Assembly (NCBI GenBank): GCA_003952965.2 | Contig: CM025850.1 | Coordinates: forward strand, 26,169,797-26,233,796 | Origin: Morella rubra | Taxonomy: Eukaryota > Streptophyta > Magnoliopsida > Fagales > Myricaceae | DNA: 64,000 bases | Direction: 5' to 3' | Shown here: piece after piece, positions 22,614-40,717 of the stretch | Layout of the letters: every line of letters begins with the position of its first letter | Position numbering within the stretch: position 1 is the stretch's first letter | Position numbers and translations under genes: made by a program | The notes under the pieces: model-generated | Seen by the model: only the letters and a program-made list of their open reading frames with translations | Told to the model about the DNA's origin: nothing | Databases searched by the model: none

Positions 22614-24116
22614 TGTTAGCCCAAGGTTGTTTTGCAAACAATCCATAAATTGATTTTGATGATAACAAAAATTCTAAGTGCTTTGAAGACTTTTAGATTT
22701 TATCTTGTCAATCCACTATTTCTAAAATATATTTCAAAAGATTGAGTTATTTCTTCTTTAAATTATTTTTAAGTGTACTTAAACACCATTACATAAGTTG
22801 ATAAGATCAATTTTTCATATTGTAGGTGTTTAAAGAAGTGTTGGAATGGATTGACACTTTCAAGATGCTGATTTTTCTCTCCAGCAGTTATAAGTGTCGA
22901 CACATTGCACTTACTCCAGAATGCAGAATTCATGGTGTCGACAATATTTTCAGACTAAGTGTTCAATGTGTCGACACATTGAAGACAAGTGTCGACACAT
23001 TCCACTAACACCCGAGAGCATGTTTCCAGACCAAGTTTTAATGTGTCAGCACATACATCAATGTGTCGACACATAGTGCGAATTTGCAAAATCCTGGAAC
23101 GACGCCAGATCATCCAAAATGGTTCAAAAAGACTTTGGAACCCCTCCAACGGTACAATAAAGCTACTTGATGACTGTTGAAAACCTAGGGCTATAAGAAG
23201 AATGAGATAGAGAGAGAAAGCAAGGATTGCATCATTATTCAAAATCTACCTCCAATAGAGAAAGAAAGAAAGATCCAAAGATTTCATTTGCTGATTCCTC
23301 CAAGATCAAAGCTCTTCATTGTTAAATCTTCTTCTCGTGCTTATCCTTGACGATCTAGCCTCCAAAGAGAGAGAAGTTTCTTGAAGAAGAGACAGCACAC
23401 TTGCAATCAATCGTGCCTAACTTCTAGAGAGAGAAAGTGCTTTGAAGAAGAGGGAAGACCACACCTACCAAGAAAGCTTGTGCTTCTACTTGCCAAACTT
23501 TAGGTTTCATTCAAGAATCTTGTCTTCTTGCACTTTATTGAACTTTTTATTTGCTAATTCGACTTAGAGAGACATTCCGCATATTGTAAGCTTTCCACTT
23601 GCATATTCAGCTTAGAGAGCCATTCTTCATTGTACCCATCTATTTTAAAACATTTGAGTGTTGGGAAAACACTTGTCCTACTTATGAGAGTAGAAGAAAT
23701 CCCTTGGGTTTTGGGATTTTTGAGAGAGTTGAAAGCGTGAGCTCGCAAAACGCTTTGTAAAGGTTCCTTAGCACCCCGGAAGCTAAGGTGTATTTGCTAT
23801 TTGAGAATAGTGAAGAAAGCCCAAGGAAGTCAATAGCCTTGGGGTGGACGTAGGCAAGTGTTGGCCGAACCACCTAAAATTGCGGTGTCGTCTCTCTAAC
23901 TATATCTCTCTTATTATTTGTTTCATATCCATATTTGTTGTGTTTTAAGCTTTATCATTTATTGCTTATAGTTTGCTTAGCCTTAAACACTTTCAGACGT
24001 GCATCTTTTTTTTTAAAAAAGAAGTATTCTCTATATCTGCTTTTTATCAAAAAAAGGGTTAAATTTTTTGTTAAACCCAATTCACCCCCCTTCTTGGGTT
24101 GTTTTTTAGACTCACA
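22614..24116 (+). mobile_element. Solo LTR, right-arm copy
   Basis: A 1503-bp mirror of the left-arm solo LTR with the same GAACA/TGTTC flanks. It was therefore already in place when the palindrome formed. Unlike the rest of the arm it differs from its partner at many sites: for example ACCATCAATG against ACATCAATG near 23053, CTATGGG against CTAGGG near 23190, and an extra CTT near 22752. Confidence 0.85.
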
Positions 24117-24247
24117 GAACATAAGATTTCCGACATAACTGAATGGAATCACAGTACAAAAGGATATAAAAAAAAACTTACAGCAAGAACTATGAATCCA
24201 AATCAGTAGGCTGCTATGTTGGTTACTAGTGGCTACCTAACAAGGGA

Positions 24248-24909
24248 TCATAGAACACCAAGACGTTCCATGCACAAGACAAAGGGAGTTGTGGTGATTT
24301 GAATCCAAATACCACAGGTTTGAAGATATGGATGTTGCCCACAATCTAGCATCTTATGTAGCAGCTCCAGAGCAGCCTCATGTCTCCCAACTCGGTAAAG
24401 CCCACACATAATAGCGGTGTGAGTGACAACATTAGAAATAATTCTGTTATTTGACATCTCTCGATAGAGACTTGTTACTGATCGATTCTTTTGCCGAGTG
24501 GAGAGACCTAAGGCTGATCTAGAGCTACTTCTTAAGATGCTAGATTGTAGCAACATTCAAATCTTCAAACCGATGTTATTTTGTTGGAAGGCCTTTGAAA
24601 GAATCAACGATTAGCTCCATCACTGGCGTTGTTTCAAGAGATGGGAGGTAAAAAGGTTGAACTATTGTTGTGTATAACATCTTAATTGATGCTCTGTGAA
24701 CTGCTGGAAAATATTCGACTGCAGAAGAGCCCTTTCTAAGATTCCTAGAAAAGAGATGCTCTGTGTACTGCTGGAAAAACTTACGACTGCCAGAGAACTC
24801 TTCCATAGTATTCCTAGAAAAGGGATGCTCTGTGCATTGCTGGAGAACTTTCGACTGACAGAGGCAGCTAGAGAACTCTTTTATAGTATTGTTAGAAAAA
24901 GGGTTGTGA
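24248..24909. pseudogene. PPR gene fragments, right-arm copies
   Basis: Mirror of 8480-9141. The minus-strand frames at 24248-24556 and 24576-24932 have the same translations as their left-arm partners. Confidence 0.6.
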
Positions 24910-24910
24910 C

Positions 24911-25330
24911 CAATGGCGGAACCAAGACTCAAGTTGAGGGGGGCAAACTCCTAAGGCAAAATGACAAAAAAAAAATTCCTACAGTATCGAAAATTGAAGA
25001 CTAAAAGCATTACAAATATTGAAATACACATATCATACTATTTACTGAGACTGAGAGGTGGCAATTAAATCATACGGGTCAATCTGCATATTCTGAAAAC
25101 GTTGTAAAATGGCTTCATTCTTAATAGTTTCAAAATTTTTCCTATCAATGCGTACTACCATGCTATCATTCATCCAGTCATCACTCATCTTATTACGCAA
25201 CTCAGTCTTAATAATCTTCATCGCAGAGAACACTTTCTCAACGGTTGCTATCGCAACTGGTAAGACCAATGTCAACTCAAAATTTTGATTATTTGAGCGT
25301 GATAGATTGCTATCACCCACAACTGTTTGG
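24911..25330 (-). mobile_element. hAT transposase C-terminal fragment, right-arm copy
   Basis: Mirror of 8060-8478. The 92-residue frame at 25042-25320 has exactly the same translation as its left-arm partner. Confidence 0.7.
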
Positions 25331-26028
25331 GCTACATTAATCTTAGGTTTGTGAAAATCTCTTTCAACCTAGCATGGGTAGTTGTCGAGATTGTGTCACC
25401 CTTACCTATGATTTAGAAACCCATTACCTATGCTTAGGATTTAATTAATTACTATACCATCTAATTGTCTTTCTTCCACAACTAACATGTTAACTTTTCG
25501 TTCTGATTAGACTTGGGACCAAGCATGTGAACCATCTTATGTTGTCAATCGAATAAACTTGATCAAAAAAGAAATTTGAACAATGGGCTACTGAAAATCA
25601 CAATTCACCAAGTTGTAGTACGTTATATAAGTCCTAACCACTGCTCTGTGCATAGGACAACAACGCTAATCTATTTGAAAGTTCTGTTTCGAGAGTTAAA
25701 AAACAATGCTAACACACAAATATAGCCTCAATAAGATCAAAATGGTTGAGGAATCTGAATTTTAACTGGGTAAAGAATATAAAGATGGGCCTAGAACGAC
25801 TTACTTCAAAGTTTAAAGAAACTAAAAAATTACAAATGTGAAAAGGAGAAGAAATTGGCAGAGACAAAAGCTGGAATCTTACCAAGGCCGTCTATAAGAT
25901 AAATAGGGCCTTAGGCGAAACTATAAAAAGAGGTCTTTTATAATAAATTATAAATTATTATACTAAGACACAAAAATATCAATAACTTTTAGTTAAAAAC
26001 TATTCTTCTTGCTTTTTGAGATGCAAAA

Positions 26029-27107
26029 TTACTTATCGTAATTTTGTATTCAATATTTGTAATAGATCATTTTCAATTGATAATATAGTTAATCCATTTA
26101 ATCTTTATTGTGTCATAGTAGATCTTAGATATGATTATATTAGTTTTAGTTTTGAAAAATTTATTTCCATTTAAAGGTATTGTTATACTATTTTGTATTT
26201 GGAAAAGAGTTTAATCTTATTATGAGATTCAATTAATTTTTCAATTTTTTCGTTTTTTTTTTTTTAACTTTTCGTATTTTCTATTAGACATATTAGATAT
26301 CTCAAAATTATCCAAAATTTAAAAATGATAACTAAAATCAACACAAACAGTAAACTTAAGATGTGATAGCTACAACAGATATAAAATAAAAGTATAAAAC
26401 TAATTTAAAAGTTGAAAGGTTAGAATAATAGCACATGTGAGGAAGAAGAGGGCTACAGCCATCTTTGAAATTTTGAAATTGAATCAACATTTGAAAGTTA
26501 GCTAGAAAGAAGGAATGATACGCCGTTCAAGTAAAATTGAAAGTTCAATAGTTTTTTAAAAAAATTTTAAAATTAGAAGTCATCTTCTTTGAAATTTTGA
26601 ATTATGTTTTTTTTTGCATTAAATGAGAGTTTCAAAAAGTTTAACGGATATTTTGAGACTTATTTTTTTTTTGTTAAGTTAAAATATTTAAATTGGGCCT
26701 ATAACCTATTAAATATTAAGTAAAATATAAAGTTGGTAGCCTTCCTATTTTGGGGGCTTTGTTTGGGTGATAAGATTTCCAAAACAGAAAAAATTTTGTC
26801 TTCGGGCTGCCTCTGATCCGATTTGCAATGATCACCCGGCCAGAATTTCACCGAAACAAAATAACTTTTTAAAAAATGGCTTGGAAGTTAATCCCTTCCA
26901 ATTGTCAGGCCATGATCCCGCGCTTCTCATGAATAAATTTCAATGGCACTACCTCACCCTCGTACAGATCCCAGAGATGTTTCCCAAACTAGAGGACACG
27001 GCAATTTCATATAAATGGTAAGCAGTCTTTTACTATGAAAATCTTTTGACATGGCAAATACGTAATTAAGTGTTAAATTTTTTATCTTGCCGACGGAGAA
27101 TATAGCA
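26029..27107. other. AT-rich right flank of the palindrome
   Basis: This sequence has no counterpart left of 7361. It is very AT-rich, with poly-T tracts at 26250-26264 and 26660-26672. A GGGCCTATAACC...TTTTGGGGGCTTTG block at 26694-26763 recalls the ends of hAT-related elements. The small frame at 26767-27021 matches nothing I know. The missing 3' part of the LINE is not here. Confidence 0.5.
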
Positions 27108-27179
27108 GTGGCTGTAGTTTAGTGGTAAGAATTCCACGTTGTGGCCGTGGAGACCTGGGCTCGAATCCCAGCAGCCACA
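27108..27179 (+). tRNA. tRNA-His (anticodon GUG)
   Basis: A 72-nt cloverleaf. The acceptor stem GTGGCTG pairs with CAGCCAC (27172-27178) and position 27179 is the discriminator A. The D-arm contains TAGTTTAGTGGTAA (A box). The anticodon arm CCACG-TTGTGGC-CGTGG carries GTG. The T-arm has GGTTC-type wording (GGGCTCGAATCCC, B box). No intron is present. A short T-run follows at 27180-27184 and could act as a Pol III terminator. Confidence 0.96.
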
Positions 27180-27251
27180 GTTTTCGGGCTTTCCTCATTT
27201 TTTAGCAAGTTTTCTACTTCTTGGCCCCATTACGATTCAATAACGATCGTA

Positions 27252-27351
27252 GTGTCCCGTTTATCCCATAAGTCACGCTTTCTGGTCATTTTCTTCTTGG
27301 CCGTAATCCCGTACATCATATTCCGTGTCCCGTTTATCCCATAAGTCACGC
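27252..27351. repeat. 27-bp direct repeat between tRNA-His and MCM7
   Basis: The sequence starting GTGTCCCGTTTATCCCATAA and ending GTCACGC occurs exactly at 27252-27278 and again at 27325-27351. Both are followed within a few bases by CTGGTCATTTTC. The spacing is 73 bp, and the copies lie 120-220 bp upstream of the MCM7 start. Confidence 0.85.
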
Positions 27352-27402
27352 ATCCCTCTGGTCATTTTCAAATACTTCTCCAGTACACCCTTCTCATTTT
27401 TG

Positions 27403-27410
27403 CCGCCAAA
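27403..27410 (-). promoter_or_regulatory. E2F-type site upstream of MCM7
   Basis: CCGCCAAA on + is TTTGGCGG on -, matching the E2F consensus TTTSSCGS. It lies 63 bp before the ATG at 27473. MCM genes are established E2F targets in plants and animals, which supports function. Occupancy is inferred. Confidence 0.6.
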
Positions 27411-27472
27411 TCCCCACCTCTCTGTGTCCCTCCCATTTTCAGTACCCGTCTGTCTCTCTCACCGGGTAAACC

Positions 27473-34180
<6,708 letters not shown>

Positions 34181-35615
34181 CATGCCCTTTGCTTGTATAG
34201 GAATGGTAATTTACAATCAGCATTTGTAAGAGTAGTTGGTGGGAAGCTTAAAGATCAGATTAGACGTTTGTTGTGATGTGTTTCGACAGAATTTACAAGG
34301 AGCTTTTAATTGTTAGAGGGAGCTAGAGTTGCACATTTAAGTATCAATAGTTAGAGTTAAATTGTGTCTTGAAATTGGATGCTGGAAGCAGTCCTTAGTT
34401 CCGTTTGTAAACTAGGCATGAGGTGAAGAAGAATCAGATTTTCATTTTCATCCCGTCTTTGTGGTGCAAATTTTAGGGAAATGTGTGTTTGTTACAGAAG
34501 GAAACGAATCAGTAGAGAGGGCTATCTGTGGTGAGGGACCCTATGTTCCTCTATTGCGTGATGTGTGGAGTGAATTGTTAGTGAAATATTGAGTACAACA
34601 CTGGTCCAATGAAGCCTCTGGGACCAATTCTCGCAGTCCTCACGAGTCGGAGTAATTATCCGAAGAACAGGCCCGCGATGCTGTGCTGAACTACCTTTAC
34701 ATTACGTAAAACTTGTGTATTTGCAAAGGCCACGTTTAAGTTTTATTTGATCTCTTTAAAGGTTTCAGGATCCAATTTCTATAGTTCTACCTGATGAGAA
34801 ACTTCGTGTAAAAGGCCATATTCCCTGGGGCGGAGTGGATGTTTATCTCTTTTTCTGGAAAGAGAATATATTTTAGGAAATCTATAAAATCACTACTATA
34901 CACTGTAGAACTTCGAAATTTAAAATTAAGAAAGTAAAAGATGGTTTTTTTTTTTTTTGTAATGTTACGAGAGAAATTTGGCACCTATTCACATGCACCG
35001 AGCTTGGACATATCTGGTTCAGTATATGCACGAATTAAGTTTTACGTCACAACAAACCGCAGACCGTATAGAACAATGAGTTTTTTTGTATCATTATTAA
35101 GCGCAAAAAAAAACATTTTCCAACCCATTTATATCCACACAAAAAAAAAAGGTTCATACCATATAGAAAACTACACCATTCTTTTTCAGTTTTCTAAAAC
35201 TTTTCACATTCACTTTTTTATCAATTTAAATATCGATCTCAATAATTTTTTATAAATTTTAACAACTTTTAAAACACTTTTCACTAATTTTAATAAAATC
35301 TACACTACTTCTAAAAAAAATATTTTGAAATCTAAACCAAACGTAACCAAATATTTCCGATCCAATGCGTGCCATTTGTAATAGATTTGCGTTTAGTTAT
35401 TTCTTGGATTGTCCAAATCCTGGGCTTGATCAGAAAGCTCCGGTCACCTACTATTTGCGGGCTTAACTCGGCCCGTATTGACGTTGTTTTAAGCAAGCTC
35501 TAGTAATGAAGCACAAAAACTCCACCTAAAACCCTAATTCCAAGCCCCATTCTACCTCCCTCAAGCACACACCGTCGCTCACAGCTTCACAGAGAGCGCG
35601 AGAAGAGCATCTCTA
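34181..35615. other. MCM7 to DIM1A intergenic region
   Basis: Contains the probable MCM7 3' UTR (to about 34470), an AT-rich stretch with several poly-A/T tracts (34940-35330), and the DIM1A promoter. No additional gene is seen. Confidence 0.55.
35421..35537 (+). promoter_or_regulatory. Site II-type motif and telo-box upstream of DIM1A
   Basis: TGGGCT at 35421-35426 resembles the plant site II element (TGGGCY). AAACCCTAA at 35529-35537 is a telo-box, 79 bp before the ATG. The pair is characteristic of plant ribosome-biogenesis and translation genes, which fits DIM1A. Transcription-factor binding itself is inferred. Confidence 0.6.
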
Positions 35616-37097
<1,482 letters not shown>

Positions 37098-38076
37098 TTC
37101 TAGGACTTATTTTTCGCTCTTTTTCTCTTCTTTTAATCTCTCGGCAATTATACCCAATTTTGTTTGCCATGTGATCGTCTGATTCTTTTTGTTCTGGAAT
37201 TTATTTTGGTTTAAAGTTTTGTTCGTGTAATGTAGTTAAAAATGTTACTGAGAATCTTTTTTGATGTGCTTGGATGTCCTAAGCAGATTAAAGTAAATGT
37301 TGCCAATTGCAGTAATATCATGCATCAGTCCCTGGTCAAGCTTTTACCTGCGCAAAGGAGTATCTATTTGAAAATTGCTTGTAAAAAGATCTTTATTCTG
37401 ATTCATCTTAATACAGCTTCGAGGAAATATAAGCTGTATTTGTGTCACCCGCGGCTGGTATAACTGTCATCCATCTAACCCAAAAAGAAAGAAAGAAAAA
37501 ACAAACGCAGCCATGCATGCAATGAGAAGGCTTATGCAGCAGACATTCTCATCTTAACTGGCGTTAACAGTTAATGTAATCTATTTCGAGAGATCTAATG
37601 GTGGAGGATCTCCCTTTCAGCTTATTGACAACTATGGATAAGATACTTGATTAAGGCTGGTCTGCAAGCTCAAAGTTTAAGTACGTGAACAAAATGTCAG
37701 AAATCGATCGAGGCTGTTCTGCAAGCTTAAGCATTATGCAACCAAACCACCTTCGTCAAGACAACAGGACTCAAAACCAGAACCAATCTCCCAAAGCTTC
37801 AGAAGATTAGAGGTGATTTTTGGTTAGGAAAAATTTTCAGAAAGTAAAATTTTTTAACAACCAAACATCAAACATAAGGCATTTATTTGATCACAGAATG
37901 TGTATCAAGAACAATCTCAAGAGCTAGAGGAGTAAAATGGAAAGAACCTAAGCACTTCATCTTGCAAGATATCTAATACACCAAGTATTCTCGAGGTTTC
38001 CTTCAACGTAATTCCAACACATCAAAGGAGCTTCCCATACATATTTTGGAGTGTAAACCATGGGGGGAGATAATAA
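37098..38076. other. Intergenic region between convergent genes
   Basis: DIM1A (+) and the small gene at 38077-38346 (-) converge here. The stretch holds the likely 3' UTRs of both. I see no further gene. Confidence 0.55.
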
Positions 38077-38346
38077 TTAAGTTAGTTTTGTTTTCTTTGA
38101 TGTCGCATGGGTCTTCTCAGGGGCTTCGGCATCGTCTTCTGAAGAGATTTCAACAAGTTCATCAGGGACATCATTAGGAACATTATGTTTAGTGATGTAT
38201 TCCTTCAATATACCCATGCTTTCCTCTTTCATTGAAACCAATTGCTCAGAAAGAGAACCCTTCTTTGCATTCACAGAATAAGTTTCTGATCCAAGGCAAA
38301 GTGTGGCTCTAACCCGAGGTCTGGGATCCTGAGATTCAGTCTCCAT
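38077..38346 (-). CDS. Small conserved-looking protein with acidic/lysine tail, function unknown
   Basis: An 89-residue protein beginning METESQDPRPRVRATL. It has a short strand-like region (LCLGSETYSVNA), a helix (SLSEQLVSMKEESMGILKEY), a linker (HNVPNDVPDELVE) and a tail with SSEDDAEAP followed by a lysine-rich end. An acceptor-like CGCAG precedes the ATG (exon from about 38362). A good donor (CTT|GTAAGTC) lies near 39066, so a leader exon of about 39066-39150 and a 0.7-kb 5' UTR intron are likely. The size, MKEE helix and acidic tail recall plant GON7-like subunits of the KEOPS tRNA-modification complex, but I cannot confirm that. The frame could extend 11 codons upstream, but that would cross the acceptor. 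Confidence 0.65.
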   Translation of the reverse strand: METESQDPRPRVRATLCLGSETYSVNAKKGSLSEQLVSMKEESMGILKEYITKHNVPNDVPDELVEISSEDDAEAPEKTHATSKKTKLT

Positions 38347-39385
38347 GATAAACTTCAAACACTGCGTTTTAATCAGCATAAAACTTGATTACTTTTTCCC
38401 CTTTCAAACCGCAAACAATCAAATATTGATAAACAATAACACAAATCACATTGACCAATAAGTGGCATTTGTAGGTCTGATACATCTTCATAGGTTCACA
38501 TACAGATATCAGAATCGCAGGGACAAGTAAATTCCTCACGGATTTTGAAAAAATTCTATGGTCCCAAAAGGGTCCAATATTTTTAGGACAGCTTATGCAT
38601 TTGCATGTAAAACATAGCGGGTATTTGCAAAGAGTCAAAGAGCTATATGACCATTATCACACCAGAAAGTACTATGCCTTCTCTTTAACCTACGACCACA
38701 GCAGAATGCATTATGCAAACTAAGAAAATAAAGCCAAACTTTTGAACGAGTAATAAGCCACAATGGGCGCAGCACACCAGTCTCCCCAAGTTCCAAACTT
38801 CCAAATGTCTTATACATAATCCGTGAAAACCTATCTCACGGAACGTTTCTAAACTAAAAGGTCATCATTCAGACCGCCTATAGCTTCCATGCAAATGCAA
38901 TATTCGCAAAAATTGTATATTTGAGAACAGCGTTAAAGTTAACACCGAACCCCCTCACTACGGTTTATCTGCCAAAGAAACTAGTATTAATGTTCTAAAG
39001 GGAAAATAAAGAATCGAAGTATTTTCTCGGTAGCCAAACGGAGAATAGGAGAGGACTTACAAGGTCCCAACGCGGGACTAAACCGTTCGCGGATGATAGG
39101 CGGATTTAGGAAGAAGCAGTGTCTTTTACTGGGAGCTAGGTTTTAGACTTCACTTTTTAGCAATGGAAATGGCTTTCATCTATACGCAGTCGTTTTCTTT
39201 TGACAGCCTCGATTTTATTTGCGAACCAGATCGAAGACGGGCCAAACGCCCACCAGCCCATTACAACGCGAGCCCATCAGGCATCTAAATCGGACGGCTA
39301 TGCTTCTGTACATTCTGTGGTGCGTTTTTTTTTTTTTCCGGGAAATTCCCTCAAGAATAGAACACAAGCCAAACTGAAACTACAG
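38347..39385. other. 5' UTR intron and upstream region of the small minus-strand gene
   Basis: Contains the inferred 5' UTR intron (38363-39065), the leader exon and the promoter of the minus-strand gene. The TACAG at 39381-39385 is the target-site duplication of the downstream copia element. Confidence 0.45.
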
Positions 39386-39608
39386 TGATGAATATAACAA
39401 TATAACCAAAACAGAGTCGTTTTGTTTTAGTTAGATTTCTGTTAGTTGGTTCGAAAGTGAGTCGGTGAAGACCACTTCGCAGTTGCTTGTATTTTTCTTC
39501 TATAAATAGTTGCAGACTTAGCTAAATAAGAATACAACGGAGAGTAATTCATTTTGCTCTGCTCTTTCGGCAAACATCAATTCTTCTACTTCGTTTCTTT
39601 TCTTAACA
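39386..39608 (+). repeat. 5' LTR of the copia element
   Basis: A 223-bp LTR from TGATGAATATAAC to TCTTAACA. A TATA-like CTATAAATAG lies at about 39500-39509. It differs from the 3' LTR by five substitutions. Confidence 0.95.
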
Positions 39609-39703
39609 TGGTATTAGAGCGTATATAGCTTTTTTTGTGCGAGATCCATTTCTAAATCCATTTCCAGATCTATTTTCAGATCTTTCCAGATCTAATTCTC
39701 AAC

Positions 39704-40717
39704 ATGTCAAACACTAGAGTTCTTGATGATCCTACGAATCCTTATTACTTACATCATAGTGATGGTCCGTCCACTATTCTTGTTTCACAACCACTCATTG
39801 GTAGTGAAAATTGCAATGCCTGGAAACGATCGATGACGATCGCTCTTAATGTAAAGAACAAGCTCGGTTTCGTCAACGGTTTGATGAACAGACCGCAGCC
39901 TTCCACTCAGATGTTTGGGCACTGGAATCGGTGCAATCTGATGGTGCTTTCCTGGTTAGTTAATTCCTTATCCAAGGAAATATCTAGTAGCATCTTATAC
40001 ATTGATTCGTGCAAAGAAATGTGGGACGAACTAAGAGAACGTTATGCTAAAAGTAACGGTCCTTGAATTTTCCAAATTCAACGATCTATTTCTTCATTGA
40101 TTCAAGGTCAGATGACTGTAAGTGCCTATTTCACTAAGCTGAAAAGCTATTGGGATGAACTCATGAACTTCAAGCCACAACCGATATGCAAGTGTGATCC
40201 AGCTTGTCATTGTGGTGTAATAAAGACTTTAATGGAGTATCATCAACGAGAATAGATTATGGAATTCTTGAATGGATTGAATGATTCGTTTACTGCTACT
40301 CGAGAACAGATCTTGTTGATGGATCTTTTGCCTCTTCTTAACAAGGTTTATGCTATGGTGCTTAGTCAAGAAAGGCAAAAGGAAATTTCTACTACATCTT
40401 CTGATGTAGAAAATGAAGTAATTGCTCTACTGAGCAAATCCAATTCTACTGTTCCTTTCCGTGGCAAACAAGGTTTTCAAAGAAAAGACAGGCCCATATG
40501 CAGTCATTGTGGCATGACAGGCCATGTGGTGGACAAGTGTTACAAGCTACACGGTTATCCTCCCAGATATAAGACAAATCGTTATAATTCCAACTCTAAT
40601 TCTGGTTCTTTGGCTAATTTAGCTACTGGAGCTCCTTCTAATGAATTTGTGATTTATTATGATGAGCCTCCTGCACAGAACTCTTTTCCCTTCAGCAGAG
40701 AGCAGTATGATCATTGA
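39704..40717 (+). pseudogene. Copia gag, interrupted by stops
   Basis: The N-terminal retrotransposon gag region starts with NPYYLHHSDGPSTILVSQPL, then NCNAWKRSMTIAL. The frame stops at 40064-40066 (TGA) and again at about 40253-40255 (TAG), with clear gag sequence on both sides (QMTVSAYFTKLKSYWDEL; FLNGLNDSFTATREQIL). A CCHC zinc knuckle (CSHCGMTGHVVDKC) lies near 40500. Confidence 0.85.

Larger units (their letters stand above)
16709..26028 (-). repeat. Right arm of the 18.7-kb inverted duplication
   Basis: Reverse-complement copy of 7361-16685. The outer end is GAGATGCAAAA at 26018-26028, after which the similarity stops abruptly. The parts I compared directly, including the outer hAT section, the 10783-10900 segment and the LINE frames, are identical to the left arm. 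Single-base changes and small indels appear in the solo LTR (22614-24116) and the MITE (18374-18746). Confidence 0.95.

Noticed and set aside
26767-27021. 84-residue open frame upstream of tRNA-His
   Set aside because: No similarity to a known family and no splice or promoter context. Treated as chance.
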